64,000 nt of DNA, from the NCBI RefSeq assembly GCF_019059575.1, contig NW_024882745.1, positions 1 to 64,000 on the forward strand. Reading direction: 5' to 3'. Positions within the stretch are counted from its first letter, which is position 1; every line of letters begins with the position of its first letter. Below, one piece after another: positions 34,288 through 44,329 of this stretch. The position numbers and the translations under genes are program-made. The notes under the pieces were generated by a model that had not been told where the DNA came from, did no database searches, and was given only the letters and a program-made list of their open reading frames with translations. This DNA is from Amphibalanus amphitrite. Taxonomy: Eukaryota; Arthropoda; Thecostraca; Balanomorpha; Balanidae.

Positions 34288-34947
34288 GTACCCCCTCGCC
34301 AGACATGTCGCGGACAAAAGTGACATGGCGATATCTTACCGGAGGTCGTATGACGCGGCCGGAGCGGGTCGTCCGTAGTATCGGCCGAGGCTGCAATGGT
34401 GCAGCGTCAGCCCGAGCGACGTCTGCAGGGCGATTTGGTGCGTCACCGTAGATCAGAAGCTCCGGGCCGCTGGGCTCATTGCTGAGCGGTGGCGCGGCCG
34501 GCGGGCCGCTGGACTGAGTACCGTGCGGCTGCACAGTCGGCAGGTCAGGCTGTCGATGACCGGATTCGTCTGGCGTCTCCAGGAAGGCGGCCTTACACCG
34601 GTCGATGCTGATGACTTCCTTTTTCTGTCGACGGTCGATGGTGATGGTTTTGGTGGTCCTTTCGGTAACCGGGAACGGTCCGTCGTATGGAGCGTCCAGC
34701 GGGTAGCGGTGACAGTCCCTGCGCACGAAGACGTGTGTCGCCGTCTGGAGTGCCGTCGGGACGTACGTGGCGCGCTGGACCGGACGTGGGAGTGTCGGCC
34801 GCACCTGAGACATGGCGCGCTTCAGGTCCTGTACGAAGCCGGCCGGTGATGCTGCTGAGGCTTGGCTGCTGATGAAGAACTCGCCGGGAAGCCGCAGTGA
34901 GGAGCCGGTATTGCTGCTGTTGCCTCTGCTGCTGCTGCTGCTGCTGT

Positions 34948-34999
<52 letters not shown>

Positions 35000-35743
35000 G
35001 CTGTTGCTGCTGCTGGACGGTCGAATGGTGCCTTGCTGGAGCATCTTGTTGAACTCGGCACGTGCGATTTGAAGGCGCTCCAGCGGGAGGCGTCGTGGCC
35101 GCTGGTACACCGGTGGACCCTTGGTGACGATGTGGTGCGTCACGTTGTGCTTCACCGGTGTTGGTCCAGGTTTTGGTGAGGTCACATCCGGGTACCGGGC
35201 GAGGACAGCTGCGAAGCGAGCAGCAGCCTGCTCCCGGACGAGACGCACTCCGATGGAGCACAGCCTTGACCGCTCGGCGCTGGCGCAGACGGTGCCGTCC
35301 CGCAGGAGACGCTGGTTGGCAACGTCCACGACGAGGTGATGTGCGGCCAGGAAGTCGGTGCCCAAGATGGGTGTGGTGACGTCAGTGACGAAGAATCGGT
35401 GTTTCAGGCGGTGCTGCTGACTCAAGGTGACGTCCAGCAGGCAGGTGCCGTGCACCGCGATCGGTGAGCCGTTTGCCGCGACGAGCTGCTGGCCGACAGG
35501 AGCAGGGGTCAGCGTAGACCCGTTGGGCAGGCAGCGGCGAGGCAGCACGCTGACCTGCGCCCCGGTGTCGACTAGAAATTGCCGGTTCGTCTCCGTGTCC
35601 CTCACGAAGAGGAGTGGCGCGGCAGGAGGGGCGCCCGTGCTTTGCGCCATCAGCACGGGGCGCCTCAGTTTTCCGAGGCGATCCAGGAGCACGGCAACTT
35701 GCATCGGCGCGCTTGGGCGCCGAATCGCTGGTGGTACCAACAC
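34283..35743 (-). CDS. pol: internally deleted pol: protease, RT stub, Ser tract, IN tail
   Basis: 486 codons in the -1 frame relative to gag. An aspartic protease is present with Asp-Thr-Gly-Ala at 59-62 and the later hydrophobic Ile-Leu-Gly-Thr-Asp-Phe segment. The linker to reverse transcriptase follows (Tyr-Gln-Arg-Pro-Arg-Arg-Leu-Pro, ~residue 220). The RT start ends at Gly-Thr-Ile-Arg-Pro-Ser-Ser-Ser (~250), where normal pol would continue into the palm. A ~45-residue Ser/Asn tract replaces everything up to the integrase C-terminal region with Pro-Tyr-Asp-Gly-Pro-Phe (GPF module, ~355). No RT, RNase H or integrase catalytic motifs. The stop codon TAG overlaps the 3' LTR start. One unbroken frame. 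Confidence 0.85.
34288..34300 (-). other. polypurine tract
   Basis: Minus strand GGCGAGGGGG followed by TAC abuts the 3' LTR, the expected second-strand primer position. Confidence 0.7.
34912..35022. repeat. CAG/CTG triplet tract at pol deletion join
   Basis: Plus-strand CTG/TTG triplets (about 35 units, a few CCG interruptions) occupy exactly the place where the RT-to-integrase core is missing. In the pol frame it reads AGC/AAC (Ser/Asn); in the neighbouring frame it reads CAG/CAA (poly-Gln). Confidence 0.95.
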
Positions 35744-36585
35744 AGCGTGTCGTCGTGCGGCGGCGTTGAAGGACGAGCCGGTGACGGGCGGCGTGACTGG
35801 CGAGACGCCTGGCGCGGCCGGGAACGGCTGCGGTCGCGTCGCACGGCGTCCTCGAGTCGTCGGTTGCTGGCCTCCAGGCGCTCCATCTTAGCGACCAGGG
35901 AGGCGATGACGGTGTCCAGCGCAGGGGTTGCAGCTGGCGCTGGGGCTGTCACTGCAGCAGCGATGGGCGGTGCCGGCTGTGTGTACGGCTGTGCCGCGAT
36001 CGCTGATAGCCGTGGGTCGGGTCCGCTAGCTTCCAGGTACCGGTCGGCCGCTTCTGCCAGTGCGTCAAGCGTGCTGTCGGCTGGCAGGAGGGCGAGGGCA
36101 GCACGGACGGGCTGCGGTAGCCGTTGTTGAAATAGGGTACGGAAGAGCTCCGTATCAACCGGGGCGTCCCCGGCTGCGGCAAGCTCGTTGCGCATTGAGC
36201 GCAACAGCGCCGTCGGCTTCTGATCGCCGAGCTGCTGGCGGCCGAGCAGGGCTTGTAGTCGGTCGGCGCGTGACTGTGCCAGGCGGGCTTGGAGCGCTGC
36301 ACACAGCACGTCAAAAGACCGAGATGACCGGATGACGTCCTTGACCTGGACGGCGATGTTGGCGGGGAGGTTTGCGACGAGGAGCTTAAACCTCAGCTCG
36401 TCGGAGTCGACCCCGCTGACGTCGAAAGCGCACTGCACCTGCAGTAGCCACAGGTCGGGCTCTTCCGGAGAGTACGGTGGTAGCCGGAAGCTAGCCATGG
36501 GCCGATGAGTTGACTCAGAGGCTGAAGCTGGAACGCTGGCTGGGTCTTGAGCTGCGGCGCCGGACTGTGCGCTGTCCGCCGGCAT
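35665..36585 (-). CDS. gag: gag protein of the LTR element
   Basis: 306 codons from ATG at 36585. An acidic/alanine-rich N-terminus leads into a capsid-like region (Pro-Pro-Tyr-Ser-Pro-Glu-Glu-Pro-Asp-Leu-Trp, residues ~37-47, then amphipathic helices) of the kind seen in Mag-type gypsy gag. An alanine/proline linker, an Arg/Ser-rich basic stretch (~250-275) and a Cys/His cluster near the C-terminus (Cys-Trp-Tyr-His...Cys-Lys-Leu-Pro-Cys, ~282-299) follow, the latter replacing a classic zinc knuckle. The start lies 28 bases inside the primer site. It overlaps the next frame by 79 bases in a -1 relation, suggesting programmed frameshifting. Intact, hence probably still able to package. Confidence 0.88.
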   Translation of the reverse strand: MPADSAQSGAAAQDPASVPASASESTHRPMASFRLPPYSPEEPDLWLLQVQCAFDVSGVDSDELRFKLLVANLPANIAVQVKDVIRSSRSFDVLCAALQARLAQSRADRLQALLGRQQLGDQKPTALLRSMRNELAAAGDAPVDTELFRTLFQQRLPQPVRAALALLPADSTLDALAEAADRYLEASGPDPRLSAIAAQPYTQPAPPIAAAVTAPAPAATPALDTVIASLVAKMERLEASNRRLEDAVRRDRSRSRPRQASRQSRRPSPARPSTPPHDDTLCWYHQRFGAQARRCKLPCSWIASEN

Positions 36586-36613
36586 GACGAGAGGCTAAGG
36601 TCGAACGACGGAG

Positions 36614-36631
36614 ATCACGTCGGGGTCACCA
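36614..36631 (-). other. primer binding site matching tRNA-Trp
   Basis: Minus strand TGGTGACCCCGACGTGAT lies two bases inside the 5' LTR. It is complementary to the 3' end of animal tRNA-Trp (ATCACGTCGGGGTCACCA), from general knowledge of that tRNA. Reverse transcription of the element would start here. Confidence 0.85.
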
Positions 36632-36633
36632 AT

Positions 36634-37612
36634 TGTCGTACTGTGCTGTGGGTAGCGCTTGGCTGGACGGACGGTCTGTGACAATCTATTGATCTGTGGC
36701 TGATCTATTAGAGTGTCCGTCCGAGAGCCGTACGACGGCTGACAGAGCCTGGGGGTCGCGAACTGGTGTGGTAACCGTTACGCCCACCTGGGACGCCCGA
36801 GTCGGTACGGCACTTGCGGTGTCGTAACCGGATCGGCGGGAACCAGCAGAACGCTGTTGGACCGGCGGTGAAAGTCGGAACCGAGCACTCGCCCACCAGT
36901 GGGGCGTCTGGTCGAGCAGGTCTACCCGCTAAGGCAGCCTGAGCACGAACCAGTGGCAGGGTCCGATCAATGACCGTGGTCCGACCAGGGTGTCAGCGCA
37001 ATGGCCAGTCAGAGGCGTCTTTAAGGGCGCAGAAGCCCACCTCGGTCGACTGTGGCCAGTGCAACCTAGTCAGGTCGTTTGTGTGAATCTCCGTGTTCTT
37101 CCCTCGCCTCAGAGTAGCCGCTCTTCTCCAAATGCCCGAGCCGTTTTCTATGTGTATTTGTCTTGTAGCGAACAGCAGAGTCGAGAAACGAATTGACAAT
37201 GTCGCCGAAAACCGCGGTCATATGCTGGCCGTCCCTAGTACTACCAATATGCCCGCAGGCGCGGCGAGAGACAAGCTCAACGTATGAGTCACCGTCCGGC
37301 TGCCGGGAGAGCCCCTACCGCGACCTTTGTCCACAGTCATGACGTCACGACAATGGGTTCGTAAACGTACGGGCAGCGGCCGCCTCAGGGGTGCCGCCGT
37401 GACCTTTGCACGATATGTTCTAAAGCGTATGGCACAGCGGTTACTAGGAAGGTTGAGGCCAGCGGCAGGCCGGTTTACAAATAACAAACAAACTTGACGC
37501 GCAATTGACAACAGGTAACAGATTGATTAATAAAGCGGCGACAATATAAATGAAAATGACAATATGAAATGACAAATCGCATAGATGACAAATCGCATAG
37601 ATGATCCCTACA
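36634..37612 (-). repeat. 5' LTR (minus-strand element)
   Basis: The same 979 bp as 33309-34287. It differs by eye only near the inner end (ACTGTGCTG against ACTGCGCTG, GCGCTTGG against GCGCGTGG). It should contain the promoter, but no core element was recognised with confidence. Confidence 0.92.
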
Positions 37613-38100
37613 ATTTTAGCAAAATTACTATTTTCTTCAGCCATCAGGTTACACAAAACTATAGTAAAATTTATGATCTAGTTTACATTAAACCAAAGCC
37701 CCGATTTTAACAAATGTAGATAAAATTTAAACAATTTTAAAAAATGTATCGTGGAGAAAATGAAAAGTGTAGATTTGTAAAGCCGGGATATTTCAATTTC
37801 ACGGATTAGGCACTTAAAGAAATATCTTCACCTTTCTTTGAGCCACCAGCCTTCACCCAAGTTTTACACGAATGTAGTGAAGCAGACAATGTGGCAACTC
37901 AAAATTGTGATGGTTTGAGATAATTATGACGGTAAAAGAAAAAGCAACACAAGGTTCCTTACCCTCGTTTTTTTCACATGGGTTCAGATGAGGCTTCAAC
38001 TGTTGCCGACCTGAGGAGCTATAGGGACTTGAGCTTTCCAAAACTCAATTTCTAAAGGCACTGAGCAGTGTTTGGCTTTCACACGAATGCGATAGTAAGT
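37613..38100. other. AT-rich interior of TIR element
   Basis: A minus-strand frame from ATG at 38041 runs 27 codons to GTAAGG at ~37962, resembling a first exon, but no partner was found. 38120-38270 is a CpG-rich island-like patch ending in CACGTGAC (an E-box core). Confidence 0.3.
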
Positions 38101-39245
38101 TATATGAAGTTGACAAAGCAAGCAAAGCAAAGCATGATGCCCCGCGCGTCCGCCCGCGACCACGCCCCGCGTCCGACTCCCGACCGCCGCGTGACCCGAG
38201 GCGCCCGGCGGTCACGTGACCTACCGGCCGGGACTGCAAACGGCCTTCACCACCATTCTTGTATGACGTCATATCCTACTGAGGTGCTGATTGGTCGGAA
38301 TTAGATACCTGAAGGTAATTATCTGCCGTAGTTATTTTTGTTTCATTGTTTTGCGTGTTTTCTTATATGAAATGTAATTAAAAAATTTGTCATATTTTAA
38401 TCACCATTAAAACATAACTGAATAGGCATAAAAGAGAACTCGATATATACTTTCCTTGTTTTTAAGAATTCCGGAATTAGATACCCGAGGGAGCAAAGAG
38501 GGAGCAAGTTGCCACGCTGATTTAATACCTCATAGTCGAAAGGTGGGCTACTAGAACCAAAAATTGCTGTGTTTGTAAATAAATAAGTGATTTGAGGGCA
38601 AAAAATGCCCGGATTTAAACTTCTAAAATTATTTTGAACATAAAATATTTCAGTTTGAGGGATGTTAAGGCCTCTAAGGGTAGGTACTTTTTAGGTATCA
38701 AATAAGTTCCTCTGCGAAAGTTCCGTCGTGAAAACGGCCAGTGGTGTGAAATGTGGTTGGGGTACAACCGACAACCCGTCGGGGCGAATTTCGCACTGGG
38801 GTACTCAAAATTTGAAGAATTTAAGACGTTTCCATGAGTTTTGAAGGTATGGATAAGTTCTAAAAATCCGGTTCTCCTTATCTGGGCCATTAACTCCATA
38901 CGGTCCAGGAAAGCTGGCACACTACCTTTAACTGATGTAAAGTTCTGCTTCCAACATTGTTATATTCCTTGAAATTACTAAAGAGCAAAATCGTTTAGAT
39001 GCATACATTGCAGAACAGAGGATATATAAGAATATGCTTTCACTTGGTCACGTTCATTATTCATGGAAACATTATAAAACCAATCGCACCCTCCCCCCTA
39101 AAATCATTTTAAACATATTTTGTGAAAATTTCAGATTCAAATCATTCAAGGTCGGAAGGTCACCAGGTCACATCCAGCGAACAACCTCAAGAAGGGCAAA
39201 TGCCCGTCCATCCTACACTGATTGAGAAAATGCTTTAACATGTTT

Positions 39246-39410
39246 GGTTTTAGTTTCAGCACTGGGGTAAAAAATATAAAAAACAACAAATATTTCGGCT
39301 CCGTCTTGTTCGCTGTTTGAAAAAAAAAAATAGTGAAGAAGGCAACTCAATAAAGCCGAAATATTTGGTTTTTAATCGTCAATTACCTCAGTTTAGCTCG
39401 AAACTAAAAC
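39246..39410. mobile_element. 165-bp MITE
   Basis: GTTTTAGTTTCAGC...AAATATTTCGGCT at the left and AGCCGAAATATTT...GCTCGAAACTAAAAC at the right are inverted over about 55 bases with small gaps. No coding. Confidence 0.7.
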
Positions 39411-39619
39411 GGAACATCATTGCCTACGTGAGGAAGATATGAAAACATCCGCTCAGCCCACCTGTTCATCAATCATGCGTTGTTGGATGTAATTAAAGGG
39501 CAAAAATGATTACACCCAGCGTCATTTTTCTTCTTAATTGCAACTGGTTCTAATACATCAGCAGCTTGAACTTCTCACTTCATTTCCATCCCCTTTGTCC
39601 TCTCTCTATTCTCACCCTT

Positions 39620-39624
39620 TCTCT

Positions 39625-39662
<38 letters not shown>

Positions 39663-39699
39663 TCTCTCTCTCTCTCTCCCTCTCTCTCCCTCTCTCTCT

Positions 39700-39741
<42 letters not shown>

Positions 39742-39745
39742 TTCT
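39620..39745. repeat. (CT)n microsatellite
   Basis: CT dinucleotides with occasional CCT or CTT interruptions. The Leu/Ser frames over it are artefacts. Confidence 0.97.
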
Positions 39746-40194
39746 CTTCCTCTTTCTCCTCCTCTCTTTACTTCTCTACCCCTTCTCTCCAAATGCTCAC
39801 GGTATCTTCCCATTTGCTGATCATGAACAGCCGTCAAGCCGCTGCTGCCAAAGACACACAACGTTACCATCCAGGTTTTGCAGCCACCTCAAAATCAATT
39901 TCGCAGCCCACGACGAGTCTCGCCTTCCCTCTTTTGCGCTCGAGCCCATCAGCCAGGCATGGCTTAACGATGTATAAAATTCAAAACGTCTCGGAAACGA
40001 GCTAGCGCGTCCCCTGTGACAACAGCTTGCCTTAAAGTACACCACCTAATTATTGTCCCCTCGCGAGCGCCGTTTTAATCAGCTTTACTCGCCTGCATGT
40101 TTTAATTTCTTCCAGAAGATTTTCTCAAGTCTAAACAAAGATAATACAGTAGCCAATAAAGCGTCGCGGCCCTAGCTCATTTGGTGGGAGCGAC

Positions 40195-40252
40195 AGGCAC
40201 GGGGCGAGGCGGGCGAGGCGGGAGAGGCGGGCGGGGCGAGCGGGAGATTGAC
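40195..40252. repeat. GGCGAGGCGGGCGAGG short tandem repeat
   Basis: About six GGCG(A/G)GGCGGG units in a GC-rich patch that also contains GC-box-like GGGCGG. Confidence 0.8.
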
Positions 40253-40839
40253 ACGGGTGACACGGCACCCGGACAAACTGAAAAGTAGTCAGGGCTTCCA
40301 ACATCGCTGGCCTCTGCGAACACAACTAGTCAACACACTAGATACGTTTTATATGCCTGACAAGCTGTTTTCCATTTTATCGTAATAGATTTCTAGTCCT
40401 CGCAGCCTTAGGTATAGTTGAAAAATATTAATGAAATTGCATCAAAAATACTTTTCATCGTTATTCTATATTCCTAAATCTGCATAGTCGTAAAATCTCT
40501 ACTTTATCAATGCTGTTATGTTACATGAAAGTCACAATGTATCAATATTGTTTTATCTTTAGTCGATCTAACCTGCCGATTTCTACCAAAATTCCCTTTG
40601 ACTGAGAGAAGCTCTCTGGATAGCCAGCTGGATCTGCATGTATGATCGTTTTACTTTATTTTTATCCCATTTATCAACAAAAACTGTAAACATGTGTCAA
40701 TTTAAAGAATATATGATAACATAAAAAAGCCACCATTGAAGATTCAACACTGACGTCGTAAAGCCGGACCTTCGATTCATCGGAATTCCACCTTATAACT
40801 ATGCCCCTTTCCCTCTCCTCCCTGCTCCACCGACTAAGA

Positions 40840-41330
40840 GCGCTCGCTGATTGCAGACCGATTTCTGGCCGCGCGGCCGCTCCGCTCGCCGTTCGCGCGC
40901 TTTCTGATGGGGCCCGCGCGTACAGTCACGGCGACAAAAAAGGCGCGCCGGTGCCGCTGCCGGCTAATAACACGTGTCTGGGGAGCCGGCGCGCCAAAAC
41001 CCGGCCACAGTCGTACCAAAAACCACCTCCGGGTTAATCTTGATTGATTTTCGGCGCGCAGACTGAGAAAATAGTGCGGCCGAGTTTCGTGAGGCACGCG
41101 ACCGGCTGTTAATGAACCGATTGCCGCCTCGTTCCGTCGGTGTCGGTCGAGTGGCGCGCGTTTTTCTGCGGCAATATTGGCTGGCGGGTGTCGGTGAAAA
41201 TCGGCACCCCGGCACGGAGTCCCTCTGCGGCCTCAGGGGGGGGGGGGGGGCGCGAACGGGTCGCGGACTGGAATAACTCGCGGAGAAATGGAACTGGACG
41301 GGGTAGGTATCGAGAAATGAAGCTAAACGG
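40840..41330. promoter_or_regulatory. CpG-rich island-like patch
   Basis: Dense CpG with NotI/AscI-type words (GCGGCCGC, GGCGCGCC), an ATTGGC-type CCAAT inverse near 41175 and a 14-base G run at 41237. Several overlapping frames are open on both strands, none protein-like enough to call. It is probably promoter-associated, but no splice donor settles the direction. Confidence 0.3.
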
Positions 41331-42130
41331 GGATAAACGAATCACTGCTAAAAAAGAACCGGGCTGGACTGTAACAGCAATTCATGTGGAGACGGAAACT
41401 AGTTCCTGGATGACCGATACTTAGCTGATAGCTCCGTATTCCACCATATTACATCGGTTGACAGCGCAGCATTCAGGAGAGATGCACGCACCACACAACT
41501 GTGAGTAGACACTATCATGATGGTGAACATCAATTTGAAGATTACGCTCCGTTCAATCCTTTTGTCGAGCCTCTTTGTGAGCAGTGTCAGTAAAGGTGAT
41601 GAGTTATGCCGGTTTAGTTTTGAGGAGTCACGTTTTGTTGTTAACTGAATGGTTTGTCTGCATACATTCCGACACGGCAGTTGATATTGTGCCCCATCCA
41701 CTTTTCATACTCAAACAAGTTTCCTCAGTATCAATGCGGATTGCGACAAGCGCAGGAGGAAAATTGATTGAAAAGTCTTACGCTTGGATTCGGTAGGACG
41801 ACAAGCTGTATTCACATATTGAGGGGACGGACAGCTCAGTATTATTTGAGGGCCTTGGGAAAGACCTCGGCAAGTTCATAGGGATCTCATACATCATTAT
41901 AGACCTTTATGGGTACCCAAGTCAACCTTCCTGTCTCCCCACTCAAGCATGAAGCAGAGACGTAAAGAGTACATGTATCACATTCAAGAAATTCAAGAAG
42001 TTGGTCTGTTTTAGTTTCGGTTACGAGGTGGATGTTATTGCCATACTTCAGGCATGGCACCAACTTCAGGTGGCATAATCTTCAATCACCTCCCTGTTCT
42101 TTAGCCAACCACCAGCCTATCTCATTGCAG

Positions 42131-42217
42131 GGCCACTGTCAGCCCAAGCCCTCATTATTCTCCGTTCTGCCGGCGGGCTGCTGTGGCATCCTCTGGGGCG
42201 TTCTGGTTTTCGACCAG
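42131..42217 (+). CDS. weak internal exon candidate
   Basis: Plus strand, 87 bases between a fair acceptor (CCTATCTCATTGCAG) and donor (CAG|GTAAAC). Frame 1 gives a hydrophobic stretch (Cys-Cys-Gly-Ile-Leu-Trp-Gly-Val-Leu-Val-Phe) that could be a membrane segment; a second frame is also open. There is no neighbouring exon to confirm phase. Confidence 0.22.
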
Positions 42218-42555
42218 GTAAACACTCGACCAGCCAATCTGTCGACACGCGTCCGTTTTTGTCCACGAGCAAAACCCCAGGGAATCACTTGTTTTTAGCA
42301 CCAGATAATTCTCGGCGGCGACCGGCCGGCGATGGCCTATTCTCTTGGACCGAGGCAGAGCAGAAGTTTTACGATAGCCATTGTGTGGGGCAGCCGAGAC
42401 CGAAACCGATTGGAAACAGGCGGAAATAGGAACAGATGGACTGGGATTTCTCTCTTTTGCCCTTATCTATCCCTCCGCCCTTTTGCTTTTTCCTTGTTCT
42501 TTCTTTTTCATAGCTTCTTGTCTTCTTGCTTATTCTTCTTACGCCTTCTCGCTGC

Positions 42556-42670
<115 letters not shown>

Positions 42671-42699
42671 TTCCTGCCTAATTCTTGTTTTTCTTTTTC

Positions 42700-43540
42700 C
42701 CATGTGTTTCCTTATTGCTTTCGCTCTGCTGTCTTAGGTCAATTTTCAATATTTTTGCTTTGCAATGCAATTTTTGCTTTTTCGAAATGGCTAAATCCAC
42801 ACAATTAAGAACTTGATTTTTATCACCATTGTTTTTTTTTTTAAAGGGAAAAACTTCGCTAAAGATCATCACTGCGCTCCAAACATTGGTTCCGCTTCCA
42901 CTCACTGAGACGCGTTCTCACGTCTTCAAAACCTATTCGTACGAGGTTCATCAGTCGATGTGAATGTTACCTCCGGAAAGCCTTTCTTCTCACAGCTCCT
43001 CGGCCCTCGAGCGACGCCAGAGCAGCTTGTTCGACTCGCACTCAAGAGGCCGGCTCACCCCATATTTGTTTATGGTGTCTGGAGACGAATTTCCACGCCT
43101 CTATCGGCAACACATCAACTTGATGTTTAATGAAATCCTAAGTATCTACAGCATCTAAGAACGACTTTCAAATTACGATCAGAATCACTTACGAGGCTCC
43201 TGTTGAATATGCATGAGGCGTGTGTTGCGACAGCGCGGTGCACCGAGGCTGCGCGGAGACAGAGGGGAGTGTTAATTCTGCCGGCGACGTGGGCTACAAA
43301 CTGAGACTGGACTCGAGAGCTCCGGGATTAACGGCCCTCGGCGACACACTGAGAGATGGCGGGGTTAATTTGCATCCCTCAGTTACAGTCGCAGGAACCG
43401 CATTTCTAAGCCATGTTATTGAATATTTCAAAATCACATTAAGAAGAGTAACGATGAAAAAAGCACAGTTGATTCAGATTCATGACACTGGCTATCATCA
43501 CCCTAACTAAGCATCATGATCAGAGCTGGCTGAACTCTGG
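42700..43540. other. no gene recognised
   Basis: AT-rich to 42900, then mixed sequence. Open frames at 42964-43158 and 43220-43510 have no recognisable domain or splice support. Confidence 0.4.
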
Positions 43541-43639
43541 AGCCCTGAACTCCAGGTCTGGTAGATGTGAAGCAGCCGTCTGCTGAGTCCTGAGCGGCTT
43601 ATAAGCTTGACCTGACCGGCTATAAGTAGAAGTTTTCAG

Positions 43640-44230
43640 CGGTCTTCTGACCCAGGTCGGGTGTCGTCTCCTGGCTCCATACCCAAGCAGTCTTCTCTTG
43701 ACCAGTCTGGCGGCGATCCAGTCGTCTCCTGACACAGTCGTCTCCTGACCGGCCGGGCCGTAGTTCGGCCGCCTCCGTCGCTGCCGTCGCTGCCGTTGGG
43801 CCGTTAGTGTCGTCGTAAACTGGTGCTCGGGCCCGTATCCGGTCCGCCGTCGGTCGCGGCTCCGTCCGGCCCGGCGGCCGTCACGGCCCACCGCCGCGCC
43901 GTATTGTTTATATCGGTCCATAAATACCTCGGCGATCAGGCGGGCGCCTCGCGTCGATTGGCCGCCGGCGGTATATGTTATGGGGACGGCGCGGGGTCGA
44001 CGGTGTCACACCGGCCCCCTGTTCCGGCCGGCGGGCCGCTCCGGCCGGAAACGGGACCGTCGCTGGTGGTTTGGTGTGTCCCGGCCGACCCTGCGGCCCG
44101 CCGCCCCAGCGCAGCCCACCGCGGCGAGGCCGGGTCTCTGCGGATTTATCGTCACGCAGGGAGAGAGACCCCGGCTCGCCCGATACAAGGCCAGCTAATG
44201 GAGCGAGTCAGGCATAAAAGAATTAACTTA
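43640..44230. promoter_or_regulatory. CpG-rich patch with GTCGTCTCCTGAC repeats
   Basis: 43650-43760 has five or so variants of CAGTCGTCTCCTGACC. 43750-44150 is very CpG-rich (GGCCGGCGGGCCG and similar). Long frames on both strands are expected from this composition. TTTATATCGGTCCATAAATA (about 43905-43930) could be a TATA-type core. Function is inferred only from composition. Confidence 0.3.
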
Positions 44231-44329
44231 TTGATCCGTAAAGCGAGGATAAGTGCGCGTGGCCCCGATGCGCTGAAAGGAAATCTGCACAGGAATGTGA
44301 AATGGATGGGTTTGTTGGTTTGCGGGTAA

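Larger units (their letters stand above)
33309..37612 (-). mobile_element. young gypsy-type LTR retrotransposon, internally deleted
   Basis: Two 979-bp LTRs (33309-34287, 36634-37612) read as nearly identical (two differences noticed near their starts), with ATTT on both sides (33305-33308, 37613-37616). Minus-strand order: 5' LTR, tRNA-Trp primer site, gag, overlapping protease/integrase-tail frame, polypurine tract, 3' LTR. The reverse transcriptase body, RNase H and integrase catalytic core are missing, so it depends on enzymes from a relative. It is inserted in the TIR element 30371-38739. Confidence 0.93.
30371..38739. mobile_element. TIR element GGCCGTTTTCACGACGG, 8.4 kb with nested LTR element
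   Basis: The ends GGCCGTTTTCACGACGG and CCGTCGTGAAAACGGCC are perfect inverses, flanked by AGT on both sides (30368-30370, 38740-38742). The other TTAA copies read straight through (CATAGTGGTGTG). The 3-bp duplication and GGC start fit PIF/Harbinger-type elements, but no transposase was found. Excluding the LTR element, the insert is ~4.1 kb and includes GC-rich gene-like sequence at 31740-32850 and 38120-38270. MITEs at 48888 and 61073 share the TIR. Confidence 0.8.
29290..38931. mobile_element. TTAA element copy C, heavily interrupted
   Basis: Begins TTAAAGGTAGTGTGCCA and ends TGGCACACTACCTTTAA, 9.6 kb apart. Removing the insertions 29826-30006 and 30371-38739 gives about 1.09 kb colinear with copy B minus its hAT MITE. 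It preserves the empty CTTGATTG site, so it represents the older form of the element. Confidence 0.85.

Noticed and set aside
34593..35261. 222-codon frame with poly-Gln
   Set aside because: Out-of-frame reading of the LTR element's pol; the protease and integrase-tail motifs lie in the other frame.
43823..44329. 168-codon plus frame
   Set aside because: High-GC region with several open frames in all directions; composition explains it.
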